Source: Undibacterium sp.
Lineage (GTDB): Bacteria; Pseudomonadota; Gammaproteobacteria; Burkholderiales; Burkholderiaceae_D
Assembly: GCF_030651495.1 (NCBI RefSeq)
Contig: NZ_JAUSFI010000028.1
Coordinates: forward strand, 1-64,000
DNA: 64,000 nt
Direction of reading: 5' to 3'
The notes below the pieces were generated by a model that saw only the letters and a list, made by a program, of their open reading frames with translations, ran no database searches and was not told where the DNA came from. Each line of letters begins with the position of its first letter. The first letter of the stretch is position 1. The translations under genes and the position numbers were made by a program. Below, piece by piece: positions 35,725-44,780 of the stretch.

Positions 35725-36645
35725 TTATTCTTTCATTTTGTAAATCAGCACAATACTGTCAGGCGCCAGACCCGATTTATCTTTGGGAAACGGGACGGAT
35801 TTTTCTATCCCTTTTTCTACCGCCTCATCAAAACCGGGCACGCCAGAGGACTTCAGCTTACGGATAGGGCCACGCAATGAGCCATCAGGTATCAGTTCTA
35901 TCCGGTATTCAACCGTAGGATTTCCGCTGGAGTTATCCGTTGCATTAAACACCGTATTCGAGCGTACCTTGGCAGCGATACGCGCAGCATAACTCGGGTC
36001 ACCGCGATTATTACCGGTCGATTTGGCGGCATCGCCGCTACCGCCACTGCCGGCAACACTTGCTTGTCCAGTCATTCTACGCATGTTGTCTTCACGTACT
36101 TTTTCAGCCGCAGATTGCTCCTTCGCTTGCTGTGCCTTGATTTTTTGCTTATTCTCAACAAGCTGCTTTTTCTTCTCGGCGTCCTCTGCCGCGGCCTTAT
36201 CAGCGGCGACTAATTTTTCTGCTTTCTTTTTCTGCTCGGCAAGTATCTCTTTTTCCAGTTTTAAGGCCTTCTCGTGCTCAGCCTTCATTTCGGCTTCCTG
36301 CTTTTGTTTTTCCAGTCGCTTACGCTTCTTTTCCTGCGCCAAGGCGATTTCAGGATCTTCTACGGGCTCGTCTACTGGTAAAACCTTTGCCGGCACAGGG
36401 GTCCGCATTTTTTCAGGTTCTGGCTGACTCAATTCTACCGGCACCGGCTTGGGTGCCGCCTCGCGGGCAGTCATATCCCAGACCTCGGCCTCGACGGCGG
36501 TGGTTTCTTTACTCTGCCACTGCACCCCAACCCATAAAAAAACAAGCAACAATCCATGTACCAATGCGGCCAGCGTGATCGACTGCCATTGAGCGGATGA
36601 ATGGCCCGTCAAACCTGGAAGTGTATTCGAAGGAAATACTTTCAT
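35725..36645 (-). CDS. tolA: Cell envelope integrity protein TolA
   Basis: Inner-membrane protein spanning the periplasm, 306 aa. One N-terminal transmembrane helix (about 24-44, ITLAALVHGLLLVFLWVGV) contains the SerHis-like face that meets TolQR. A long Lys/Glu/Ala-rich helical domain II (about 95-200) follows, then a C-terminal globular domain III (about 215-306: YAARIAAKVRSNTVF, VEYRIELIPDGSL, FDEAVEKGIEKS). Shorter than E. coli TolA (421 aa) because domain II is shorter, as usual in betaproteobacteria. It is separated from tolR by the tamA-tamB pair, and from tamB by a 201-nt AT-rich gap that could hold its own promoter. Confidence 0.93.
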   Translation of the reverse strand: MKVFPSNTLPGLTGHSSAQWQSITLAALVHGLLLVFLWVGVQWQSKETTAVEAEVWDMTAREAAPKPVPVELSQPEPEKMRTPVPAKVLPVDEPVEDPEIALAQEKKRKRLEKQKQEAEMKAEHEKALKLEKEILAEQKKKAEKLVAADKAAAEDAEKKKQLVENKQKIKAQQAKEQSAAEKVREDNMRRMTGQASVAGSGGSGDAAKSTGNNRGDPSYAARIAAKVRSNTVFNATDNSSGNPTVEYRIELIPDGSLRGPIRKLKSSGVPGFDEAVEKGIEKSVPFPKDKSGLAPDSIVLIYKMKE

Positions 36646-36846
36646 AACTTTATTAGAGTTGCCACGCTTTGCTTAGTTCCGCACAGACAGATAATTCTCT
36701 GTTCAGGCATAAATTCATCTGCCAGCGATGGTAAAACTTTCTTTACCTATTCATTTTTTATTTAATTTAATTTTTATTTGGCTTTTTGCAGGAAAAAATT
36801 ATATTTTGCTTGTTTCTAGCACCTGTCTTTGTGATTAATCGCAATA

Positions 36847-39800
36847 TCAATGAAAAGAAAAAGTGTAATACACATCTATTGATGAGTCAGTACCGGAACG
36901 TCCTATGATACTGATGCGGCGGGTCAGTTGCCAACTCAGCTTGACCGCTCCGCTGGCATCTGACAAACCCCGCTCTACCGACAAGACCAAACCTGGCTTG
37001 AGCCGCTTGCCGACACTCACCACCTGATCACCAGAGGAGGAACTGACCGACGTCGCACCTGCCACGGTCTGGCCTGGCAGTTTAGAACCGCCGCCAATGT
37101 CAGCAGCCCCGACCGAAAACTCATCAAAACCCAAGCCTTGTACAATGTCGCGCGGAATATTTCGACTGCCGTCACCGCCAAAAATCGCACCTGCCGCCGA
37201 CATCAGTACGCTGGCATCATTGCCCGCAATTTGATTCGACCCACGTCCCAGTACCAACCAGGAAAGCTTATCCGCATCCGGTACACTGGGCTCAGAAACC
37301 AAGCGCACCTGAGGTGCAGAAACCGTTCCGACGATTTCCACTCCAGCCTCCACTTCCAGCCCGGTGCGAAGCGCACGAATGTTCAAACCCGGATTGCTCG
37401 GCGAACCTTGAAAATTCAAAATCCCCCGATCGATCGCCAATTGTTGCCCATAGCCTTCATAAACGCCCCCTACGGTGCGAATCGAACCGCTTGCTTGCAA
37501 GGGGCCGCCATCGTTGCTGCGTAAGCGTATCGTCCCCGCCAACGAGGTATCGAGTCCGCTTCCGGTGAATACGAATCTGGGTCCCATATCAAAGCTGACA
37601 TCGACACGGGTTTTGATGCCTTTTTTCTCTTCCACTACGTCACTTTCCTGCGCGCCATTTTTTCCTTTTGCGCGCTTTACAATGACATCGCTGGACAAAC
37701 TCGGCGGCGGCGACTTAGGCAGCTTAAAGTAAGCCCCATCCGTACTTATTTTTCCGGTCAGCGCCCAAATGTCACTGGTTTGATTAATGGATGCCTGTCC
37801 ACTCACCACCAGCCATCGGTCTTTACGCTGCAATAGTGGGAATTGTTGAAATTGCGCCTGGATGGTACCGCTATGCTGGCTGAAATCGATCTCGCCGGAA
37901 GCCGTCAGCTCCCCTTTTTGCCCTATCCAGTTGATGTCACGGAAACGGGCGTGGGCTGGCATGCTCGACACTTTATTGCTAAATTGCAGCTGCGTGAGCT
38001 TGATATGTTTTTCATCCAACTGGGCACTCAAGATGCCATTGGGCAATAACAACCCTTCCGAAGCGAATGCTAGTTCCAGCTCGCGACCTTCAATTTGCGC
38101 CTGGTATTTTGGCGAACTGATGATGCCACCTAGCTTGGCATCAACTTTTAATTTGCCTTTCAATGCCAGGCTCGGATTGAGCCAAGGACCGAGCCATTGT
38201 AAATCGGGCACATCAGCCCGCAAATCGCCATCAAGCGCCGCGTCGGCGGGGAGCGTCCACAAGTCCAATTTTTTTCTTAACTGTGAATTGGCTTTCAACT
38301 GCCAGATTCCTAAACGCGCACCAACCGCATCCAGTTGCAAGGAGACCCGTTCGGCGTCGCTTCCTGCGATCAGTCCGCCAAGTCCCAGACGTAATTTCAA
38401 ATCGCTCACACCCAGTGCAAAAGGCTTGCCAGTCCCATCCACGTCGTTGACACGGATATCACCGCTTTGCCGTTGCATATGAAGCTCACCGCGCACATTC
38501 TCTTTTAACTGGATATCCCAGTCGGCATTGACCTGTAAATCGCCACTCACCGCAGTTTGTGGCTTGATCAAATTAAACAGCTCAACCAATCTGACATCAC
38601 TCATTTTGCCACGCGTTTTGATGTTGCCGGGCATCCATTCAAATTGTTCCAGTGCCAGCTTACCCAAAGCGCCGCTAAATTGCGCACGACCCATATGCAC
38701 CGCCTGTTTTTCTGCATCTAGCTGCATGGGTTCCAATAATTGAAGATCAGGATTACCGCTCAGCGTCAAACGTGCAATCTGGCCACTCCATTTTGAGCTC
38801 TTTCCAGCCAGTGCCTTCAAACCGCCCGATGCGACCATAGACAGTTGACGTGCTGCATTAAAACGCGCGTTCAGGTCGATCTGGTGCGCATCACGCCGCC
38901 CCTTGATGGTCAATCCTAGCTGTTCCGCTAGAAGTGGCAATTTTTTAGCCGGCGGATGCTCTGCCGATTTGGCTGTCGGAGTCCCGGGCGATTGTGTATT
39001 TTTTTCTACCTCGGGGATATTCGCCCTGAACTCTTGTACTGATAATTCGGCATTGATGGCACCGTGCACATCATTTTCGAAGTCAATTTTGGCACTCAGC
39101 TTATCCAGACGTAATTGCTGTTCTATTCCTATCCCTTGCGCTGTTAAAGTGAGCTTGCCGGCGGGTACAGCCAGCGTTCCACGTAAATGTGCTTCTGCCT
39201 GGACGCTACCGGTCAGGCTAGTGCCAAATAAAGGCGACAGCGCTGGCATATCCGGTGCATCTAATTTAATGATCAGCTCACCTTTATCACTGCCCCACAC
39301 GCCATGTGCGTTGACCGTATTTTTACCCCAACGAAGATCCATTTTTTGCACCGACAAAGCGGCATCTTCCTGCCAACTTGCCGTCATCAAACCCGACAGC
39401 ATCTGTCCGGCATAGTTGCCCTGTAAGCGAGACACTTGAGCATTCAACATCAATGCAGGTTTCAGCCGTCCGTGCAAAGAGACATCGGCATCGATGCGCC
39501 CGGCAGGGACTGTCAGCCAGCGTGAGGGATCAAAACGCTGCAATACACCTTGAAAACTGAAGTCTTGTTTATCTGCAAGATTAATTTCCCCCTGCCCTTG
39601 CGCACGCGAATCTGCCGCAAGCAATTCGAAGCGGGTTAATTTTAGTACAGCAGTTTCGCCAGTACCTGCCAGTTGATAACTAGCTTCAGCGTTCAGACTG
39701 GCGCGCGGATCACGCAATTGGGTTTGAATCGTCAATAAGGTCGTGGCATTCTTATTGACGAGGGCATCGGCGCGCGCCTGTGCGTGGATCGCACCACTGA

Positions 39801-41139
39801 TTTGGGTGGGACGGATGCGGCTGTCGAGTTGTGCCAGATTGATGCCCGACAAATCAAAACTTGATTCGACCAAAGGCAATCCTGTTGCTGGCAATACTAT
39901 GCTTGCGTCACCGCGAATCACTCCATTTCCGGGCAACTGTACGCGTGTATTTTTAAGCGTAATCAGTGCGTTCGACCAGTGTAAATCCGATCGTAACGCA
40001 AGCACCGGCAACCCCTGCTGATCAATACGAGCAGGCTGGGTGTTTTCTAACATGACACTGCCGACTAAGGCATCGACAGGCGAGATTGGTTTTTTTGATC
40101 GTATTTCTGCAACTGCTGACCGAGTTGCTGACTGAGTTGCTAACTGCACTGAAGGCTGCGCTTGCAAATTTGCCTGAATATTCAAGCGCGCGTGCGGTGC
40201 GGTCGCAGAAAAATCCGCTGGATTCAAGCCGGTTATATTGGCCTGTAAAGAGCGTAAAGGCTGGGTTGAAAACGCCGTAATCTCAGCGCTGAAACCGCCT
40301 TGCAGTACGGGAATCGCAGCCCCTGTGGCACTGATGGCGGCACCGTTACTCACGGCGTCACTGAGAGCCTTCGCCTGGATCGATAATTTTTCCAGTGATC
40401 CCTGCAAAGTGCCGGTCACGCCCAAATTTGGAATGGTTTTATGCACTTGCCCGACGTAACTGAACTGTCCCTGCAACTGAAATGGTTTACTGCTAGCCAT
40501 CTGCGCCTGCAATTGCAGCTTACCCCATGGTGAAGTCAGCGCAGTATGGATGGCATGCTGTAAAAGAGTTGAGTCAAGTTGTGCCGAAATGGCACTCAGT
40601 TGCAGCGTTGGCAGTTCGCTGCCATCACTTTGTAAGGCGGCAAAGGAAAGCCGTCCGATCTCAATATGTTTTACATTGAGCGTCACGGGCAAGCGCAAAT
40701 CTGCGGGCAACTGAGCAGGCGTCGAGTTCGGTGTGCTAGCGATTTTGAGCGAGGCGATCGACAGGGTATCAACTTCTAATTTACCAGCCAGCAGCGAGCG
40801 CGGTTGCCATACCAGCTTTACCCCACTGGCAAGCAGCCGGGTATTTTTACTGAGATAAGATAACTCATCGATCTGCAATTCGTCTGCCAGCCTGCCACTG
40901 ACTGCCGTCACTTTCAGGGCGCCGCCAGCGGCTGACTGCGCCAATTTCAGCAGTGCCCGGCTGCCGGCTTGGCTCCAGTACATCCATCCCAAAGTCAGCA
41001 ATAAAATGGCGATCAGCGTAGCTAGGACTGCCAGCGCGCGCCAGATAGTCCGCGCTGAACCTGGCCGCGTCTTGACTGCAAGCGTCTCGGGCATTGTGCT
41101 TGCTCCAGACACTTCGGTGGTATTTTCGGGCAAACTCAT
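36847..41139 (-). CDS. tamB: Translocation and assembly module protein TamB
   Basis: Inner-membrane-anchored AsmA-like bridge protein, 1430 aa, that works with TamA and in phospholipid transport to the outer membrane. One transmembrane helix (about 34-55, ALAVLATLIAILLLTLGWMYW). The body is a long beta-taco of repeated strands without catalytic motifs. The C-terminal DUF490/TamB domain (about 1080-1430) ends with the family motif region RRISIIGRSGTDSSIDVYYTFSFH. A short 12-bp tandem repeat at 40115-40150 encodes a Ser/Ala-rich stretch near residue 335. It begins 17 nt after tamA, within the tol-pal operon. Confidence 0.94.
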   Translation of the reverse strand: MSLPENTTEVSGASTMPETLAVKTRPGSARTIWRALAVLATLIAILLLTLGWMYWSQAGSRALLKLAQSAAGGALKVTAVSGRLADELQIDELSYLSKNTRLLASGVKLVWQPRSLLAGKLEVDTLSIASLKIASTPNSTPAQLPADLRLPVTLNVKHIEIGRLSFAALQSDGSELPTLQLSAISAQLDSTLLQHAIHTALTSPWGKLQLQAQMASSKPFQLQGQFSYVGQVHKTIPNLGVTGTLQGSLEKLSIQAKALSDAVSNGAAISATGAAIPVLQGGFSAEITAFSTQPLRSLQANITGLNPADFSATAPHARLNIQANLQAQPSVQLATQSATRSAVAEIRSKKPISPVDALVGSVMLENTQPARIDQQGLPVLALRSDLHWSNALITLKNTRVQLPGNGVIRGDASIVLPATGLPLVESSFDLSGINLAQLDSRIRPTQISGAIHAQARADALVNKNATTLLTIQTQLRDPRASLNAEASYQLAGTGETAVLKLTRFELLAADSRAQGQGEINLADKQDFSFQGVLQRFDPSRWLTVPAGRIDADVSLHGRLKPALMLNAQVSRLQGNYAGQMLSGLMTASWQEDAALSVQKMDLRWGKNTVNAHGVWGSDKGELIIKLDAPDMPALSPLFGTSLTGSVQAEAHLRGTLAVPAGKLTLTAQGIGIEQQLRLDKLSAKIDFENDVHGAINAELSVQEFRANIPEVEKNTQSPGTPTAKSAEHPPAKKLPLLAEQLGLTIKGRRDAHQIDLNARFNAARQLSMVASGGLKALAGKSSKWSGQIARLTLSGNPDLQLLEPMQLDAEKQAVHMGRAQFSGALGKLALEQFEWMPGNIKTRGKMSDVRLVELFNLIKPQTAVSGDLQVNADWDIQLKENVRGELHMQRQSGDIRVNDVDGTGKPFALGVSDLKLRLGLGGLIAGSDAERVSLQLDAVGARLGIWQLKANSQLRKKLDLWTLPADAALDGDLRADVPDLQWLGPWLNPSLALKGKLKVDAKLGGIISSPKYQAQIEGRELELAFASEGLLLPNGILSAQLDEKHIKLTQLQFSNKVSSMPAHARFRDINWIGQKGELTASGEIDFSQHSGTIQAQFQQFPLLQRKDRWLVVSGQASINQTSDIWALTGKISTDGAYFKLPKSPPPSLSSDVIVKRAKGKNGAQESDVVEEKKGIKTRVDVSFDMGPRFVFTGSGLDTSLAGTIRLRSNDGGPLQASGSIRTVGGVYEGYGQQLAIDRGILNFQGSPSNPGLNIRALRTGLEVEAGVEIVGTVSAPQVRLVSEPSVPDADKLSWLVLGRGSNQIAGNDASVLMSAAGAIFGGDGSRNIPRDIVQGLGFDEFSVGAADIGGGSKLPGQTVAGATSVSSSSGDQVVSVGKRLKPGLVLSVERGLSDASGAVKLSWQLTRRISIIGRSGTDSSIDVYYTFSFH

Positions 41140-41156
41140 CTTATTTATGGCTCAAC

Positions 41157-43028
41157 TTAAAATGCGATCGCAATAGAGAAATCCAGTCGGAATTTTTGCA
41201 CCTGCTTGGCATAGGCTAAATCCAGCGCTATCGGACCAGCCGGTGTCTTGTATCTGGCACCGACACCAAACGCCTGTTTCGCACTGTGTTCACGCCAACT
41301 ATCTGCCGCATCACCTAGATCCATAAACACGGCGCTACCCCAGGTTGGATTGAGCCAATGGACATATTCAGCACTGGCAACCGCCATCACACGTCCACCC
41401 GTAACACCACCTGGATGTTGCACACCCAGGCTCTGGTAGGTATAACCGCGCACAGTCGTGCTGCCACCGGTGCGAAACAGATAATCTTCCGGTATCCCCT
41501 CAGAACCTTGGGAAAATATTTGGCCAAGCTCTGCACGCAACAGAAGATTGTCGCGCAAGCCCACTGGTATCCAACGCTGGTATTTTCCAACCACGCGAAT
41601 AAAGCGCTGATCCGAAACCAATGCTTTTTCGGAGATGGCAAAATCAATTTGCGCGATCTGGCCCTTACGCGGGGCAAAACTATCGTCCACATCGCGCCAG
41701 GTCCAGCCGACCGTACCGACCAGTGCTCTCCTAAAATGCTGTGCCTCGCCATTCAGCTGAGTACTTTCCAGCGTCAAATTCACGCCCAACCTTTGCTCCA
41801 GATGAGCACGGGTAGTGCTGCGTTTGACACCAATGGCAGAGCGTGACTGCCGCAGTCCAGCGACATTCGAATGATCGACCAGCACCCCGAAAGAATCTAA
41901 CTGATCACTTTCACGTGGTGGGAAATACAGGTCGGCATAGGCCAGCTGGCGTTTTTGCTCGACCCGAATGGCACTGCGTAAATCCCATGCTTTTTCGAGA
42001 ACATTGCGATCGCGGTAAGTCAATTCGGTTCTAAAACCGGTATTGGTACTGTAACCGACACCCAAAGCAAGATCTCTTGATTGCCGCTCCACCACATTCA
42101 CCTCGACCGGCACTGCGTCCGCTTTGGTTGGATCGGGATCAACACTGATCGCGACAGTAGAAAAATAAGCTGAGTTTTGCAAAAAACGCTGGTATTCCAA
42201 TAAGCGTGTCCTGGAATACGGTTCACCTTTTTTGGGCGGATTATATCGATTCAGCAACCAGGGCGGATAGCGCTGCAGACCAGTAATGTTCATATCGCCC
42301 AAAGTAAATGGTGGACCACTGTCGATCTCCAGCGCCAGCGTAGCGCTATGATTTTCCACATCAATGGTGGCGCTGCTATCTCCGATAGAGGCTGCTGCAT
42401 AAGACTCAGAACGCAAATTTTCTGTCAGCTGATTTTTCGCCTGCACCCAGTCGTTATCGCGAAAAGGCGCGGCACGCGGCAATGACCAACTCGCGATCAC
42501 GCTATCGCGTCGCTTAACCGCCTGAGCCTGCCCTGTATTGGCCGCATCCGCCAAGGCACCTGAAAACTTCAGATTCACCTCCTGCACCACGGTTCTTTGC
42601 CCGGCATCGATATTGATCTGGATCACAGCGGCATTTTCGGCCAGTTTTTCAAACCGGATCAGGGGAGAAAAGTAGCCTTCTGTCGACAGGATAGAGGCGA
42701 TCGCCGTACGCAATTTTCGCAACACGCCCGGGGTCAGACTTTGCGCCTCGGAGGAAGAAGACAGTTCAGGGATGTGTTGTTGCAATAGGCTCAACCAATC
42801 ACCGTTGGCCGAACCAATCCGAAAACGTGTCAGTTGGGTCGAACCTATCAAGACCGTGTCACTGTCGAGCTCTGGCTCTTCATCCGGCGCGCTCAGCTGC
42901 GCACTGGCATTGCTTACCTGAGTCTCTTGCCGATCCTTAACCTCTTGCTGTTCCGCCGCCAAACATCCACCAAACGACAGCAACAGCAGCACTGCTGAGG
43001 TGAAGGTTGAAAAACGCGGATGCTTCAC
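41157..43028 (-). CDS. tamA: Translocation and assembly module outer-membrane protein TamA
   Basis: Omp85-family outer-membrane protein, 623 aa. The GTG start at 43028 overlaps the tolR stop (GTGA), so it is translationally coupled to tolR. Signal peptide about 1-25. POTRA-like domains follow (about 70-330: VVQEVNLKFSGAL, FTLGDMNITGLQRYPPWLLNRY, SRTRLLEYQRFLQNSAYFSTVAISVDPDP). The C-terminal barrel (about 335-623) carries VRGYTYQSLGVQ, equivalent to the conserved RGY motif in loop 6, and ends in RLDFSIAIAF with a terminal Phe. Works with TamB encoded next. Confidence 0.94.
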   Translation of the reverse strand: MKHPRFSTFTSAVLLLLSFGGCLAAEQQEVKDRQETQVSNASAQLSAPDEEPELDSDTVLIGSTQLTRFRIGSANGDWLSLLQQHIPELSSSSEAQSLTPGVLRKLRTAIASILSTEGYFSPLIRFEKLAENAAVIQINIDAGQRTVVQEVNLKFSGALADAANTGQAQAVKRRDSVIASWSLPRAAPFRDNDWVQAKNQLTENLRSESYAAASIGDSSATIDVENHSATLALEIDSGPPFTLGDMNITGLQRYPPWLLNRYNPPKKGEPYSRTRLLEYQRFLQNSAYFSTVAISVDPDPTKADAVPVEVNVVERQSRDLALGVGYSTNTGFRTELTYRDRNVLEKAWDLRSAIRVEQKRQLAYADLYFPPRESDQLDSFGVLVDHSNVAGLRQSRSAIGVKRSTTRAHLEQRLGVNLTLESTQLNGEAQHFRRALVGTVGWTWRDVDDSFAPRKGQIAQIDFAISEKALVSDQRFIRVVGKYQRWIPVGLRDNLLLRAELGQIFSQGSEGIPEDYLFRTGGSTTVRGYTYQSLGVQHPGGVTGGRVMAVASAEYVHWLNPTWGSAVFMDLGDAADSWREHSAKQAFGVGARYKTPAGPIALDLAYAKQVQKFRLDFSIAIAF

Positions 43029-43456
43029 TTGGTGGCCAATCCTACCCGATTGATACCGAGTTTTTTGGCTTCAGAAATGACTTGAATCACCTCATCATAT
43101 TTGATCTCTTTATCTGCCGACACCAGCACTGACAGTTCTGGTTTAGCGTCATGATACTCACGTAATTTTTTCATCAATTGCTTGCGATCGGCGGCACTTT
43201 CTTTATTCTCGCCATGACTGCTGCCCTTGCTATTGAGACTGATCGTCGAAGATGCATCCGGCTTTAGGGAGATTTCTATATAGTCGCTGGGAGGTTGCGT
43301 CGATTGCCCCGCAGTCGGCAGATTGATCACACTGGGGTTGGTCATCGGTGCCGCCACCATAAAAATCACCAGCAATACCAGCATCACGTCGATGTAAGGC
43401 ACTACATTGATTTCAGCCTTGAATTTGCGTTTACGTTCGCCACGCAGATAACTCAT
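43025..43456 (-). CDS. tolR: Tol-Pal system protein TolR (ExbD family)
   Basis: Inner-membrane stator subunit with TolQ, 143 aa. The single transmembrane helix (about 19-40) holds the proton-path Asp in NVVPYIDVMLVLLVIFMVAAP. The periplasmic domain (about 55-140) ends with LSVLVSADKEIKYDEVIQVISEAKKLGINRVGLAT. 26 nt after tolQ. Followed directly by tamA instead of the usual tolA. Confidence 0.95.
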   Translation of the reverse strand: MSYLRGERKRKFKAEINVVPYIDVMLVLLVIFMVAAPMTNPSVINLPTAGQSTQPPSDYIEISLKPDASSTISLNSKGSSHGENKESAADRKQLMKKLREYHDAKPELSVLVSADKEIKYDEVIQVISEAKKLGINRVGLATK

Positions 43457-43482
43457 GCAGACTCATTCATTTTCATCGATTT

Positions 43483-44178
43483 TTAGCGTGATTGTCTTTG
43501 CAGAATATTCGAGAACTCTTCGATGAAGGTCTCGAAATGAATCGCGAGCCGATCTATTTCATGGGTGTAACGGTTATACGCCAGCACCGCCGGTATCGCG
43601 GCAAACAGGCCGATCGCGGTCGCAATCAAGGCTTCGGCAATGCCTGGTGCCACCGCAGCCAGGGTCGCTTGCTGCACGTTGGCCAAACCGCGAAAGGCAT
43701 TCATGATGCCCCAGACCGTACCGAACAAGCCCACATACGGCGAGACGGAACCGACCGAGGCGAGAAACGACAAGTGTGTTTCCAGCACATCCATCTCGCG
43801 CTGGTAGGCCGCTCGCATGGCACGGCGGGCACCATCGAGCATGGCACCGGCGTCCAGCGTCGCCTTGGTGGCGGCTTTGACTTTATGATACTCGTTCATG
43901 CCCGCTTCAAAAATACGTTCCAGCGCACCAGTCTTATCATGGCTGGCGCGGCGGTTAGATGACGCCAGCTGATACAACTCGACCAGACTGCCGCCCGACC
44001 AGAAGTTACGTTCAAATTCTTCAGTTTGCGCACGCGCTTTTTTGATCGCAAACATTTTACTGAAAATATAGGTCCAGCTGGTCAGCGACACGACCAGCAG
44101 CAGCAGCAGCACCAACTGCACCAACAACGAGGCATTGGCAATCAGGGTAATAAACGACAAATCTTGAGTAGCGGTCAT
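43483..44178 (-). CDS. tolQ: Tol-Pal system protein TolQ (ExbB family)
   Basis: Inner-membrane proton channel subunit that energises TolA, 231 aa. Three transmembrane helices: about 17-40 (LVQLVLLLLLVVSLTSWTY), about 135-160 (LASVGSVSPYVGLFGTVWGIM) and about 172-195 (IAEALIATAIGLFAAIPAVLAYN). The Thr/Ser residues lining the proton path (GTVWGIM and ALIATAIGL) are kept. Four GTAATAGA repeats lie in its upstream region. Confidence 0.95.
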   Translation of the reverse strand: MTATQDLSFITLIANASLLVQLVLLLLLVVSLTSWTYIFSKMFAIKKARAQTEEFERNFWSGGSLVELYQLASSNRRASHDKTGALERIFEAGMNEYHKVKAATKATLDAGAMLDGARRAMRAAYQREMDVLETHLSFLASVGSVSPYVGLFGTVWGIMNAFRGLANVQQATLAAVAPGIAEALIATAIGLFAAIPAVLAYNRYTHEIDRLAIHFETFIEEFSNILQRQSR

Positions 44179-44197
44179 GGCTTGTTTATCTTTTTGC

Positions 44198-44235
44198 GTA
44201 ATAGATGTAATAGAAGATGTAATAGACGTAATAGA
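44198..44235. repeat. Four GTAATAGA short repeats upstream of tolQ
   Basis: GTAATAGA starts at 44198, 44207, 44219 and 44228 (spacings 9, 12 and 9). The cluster lies 20-57 nt upstream of the tolQ start, in its 5' untranslated region. Copy number changes by slippage would alter the leader only. Confidence 0.7.
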
Positions 44236-44277
44236 AAATGAGGGAGTCGCCTATTTCATCGGCTCCCTTTGAATACA

Positions 44278-44679
44278 CTAAGCGTTAATCAGCTGCAAGA
44301 CATCGGCCGGAATGGCGCTGGGACGCAAACTTGTCACGCCAATACAGCCCACCTTAATCTTGCCCGTTACCAGCAAGCGATCACCACACCAGGCTTCTTG
44401 CACAAACTGTACTGAGGCGCGCCCCAACCTTTCGACCACGACAGTGATTTTCAGTTCATCGTCCAGTCTGGCTGGCGCATGATATTCGACGGCAGTGGCT
44501 TTCACGACAAATATCACTTCGTGCTCGGCTGTCATCTGCTGCTGGCTGATAGTGGCCGCACGCAGCCATTCGGTTCTGGCACGCTCAAAAAATTTCAGGT
44601 AATTGGCATAGAAGACGATGCCACCCGCATCCGTATCTTCATAGTAGATCCGCACTGCCCAGCTAAATTCTTGTTGCAT
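44278..44679 (-). CDS. ybgC: Tol-Pal associated acyl-CoA thioesterase YbgC
   Basis: Hot-dog fold thioesterase, 133 aa, first gene of the tol-pal operon. The catalytic motif IYYEDTDAGGIVFYANYLKFFERARTEWLR (Asp in EDTDAGG) is at about 11-40. Homologues act on acyl-CoA or acyl-ACP and associate with the inner membrane; the role in Tol-Pal is unclear. 99 nt before tolQ. Upstream lies a second-family short repeat. Confidence 0.93.
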   Translation of the reverse strand: MQQEFSWAVRIYYEDTDAGGIVFYANYLKFFERARTEWLRAATISQQQMTAEHEVIFVVKATAVEYHAPARLDDELKITVVVERLGRASVQFVQEAWCGDRLLVTGKIKVGCIGVTSLRPSAIPADVLQLINA

Positions 44680-44696
44680 ATAAATTTATATAAAAT

Positions 44697-44776
44697 GGGG
44701 GAGTATATGCAAGTTTATGGTTCCTAGCGCATAGCTGTAGGGCATCTGTGAAAATACCCCACCCCAGTATTAGTAA
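44697..44776. repeat. Short interspersed element family 2, copy 1
   Basis: Starts GGGGGAGTATATGCAA and ends AAAATACCCCACCCCAGTAT. The ends are imperfect inverted repeats of each other (GGGG-GTAT type). Shares both ends with 54356-54431, while the middle differs. Located between the YdfG-like gene and ybgC. Confidence 0.6.
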
Positions 44777-44780
44777 AAAA

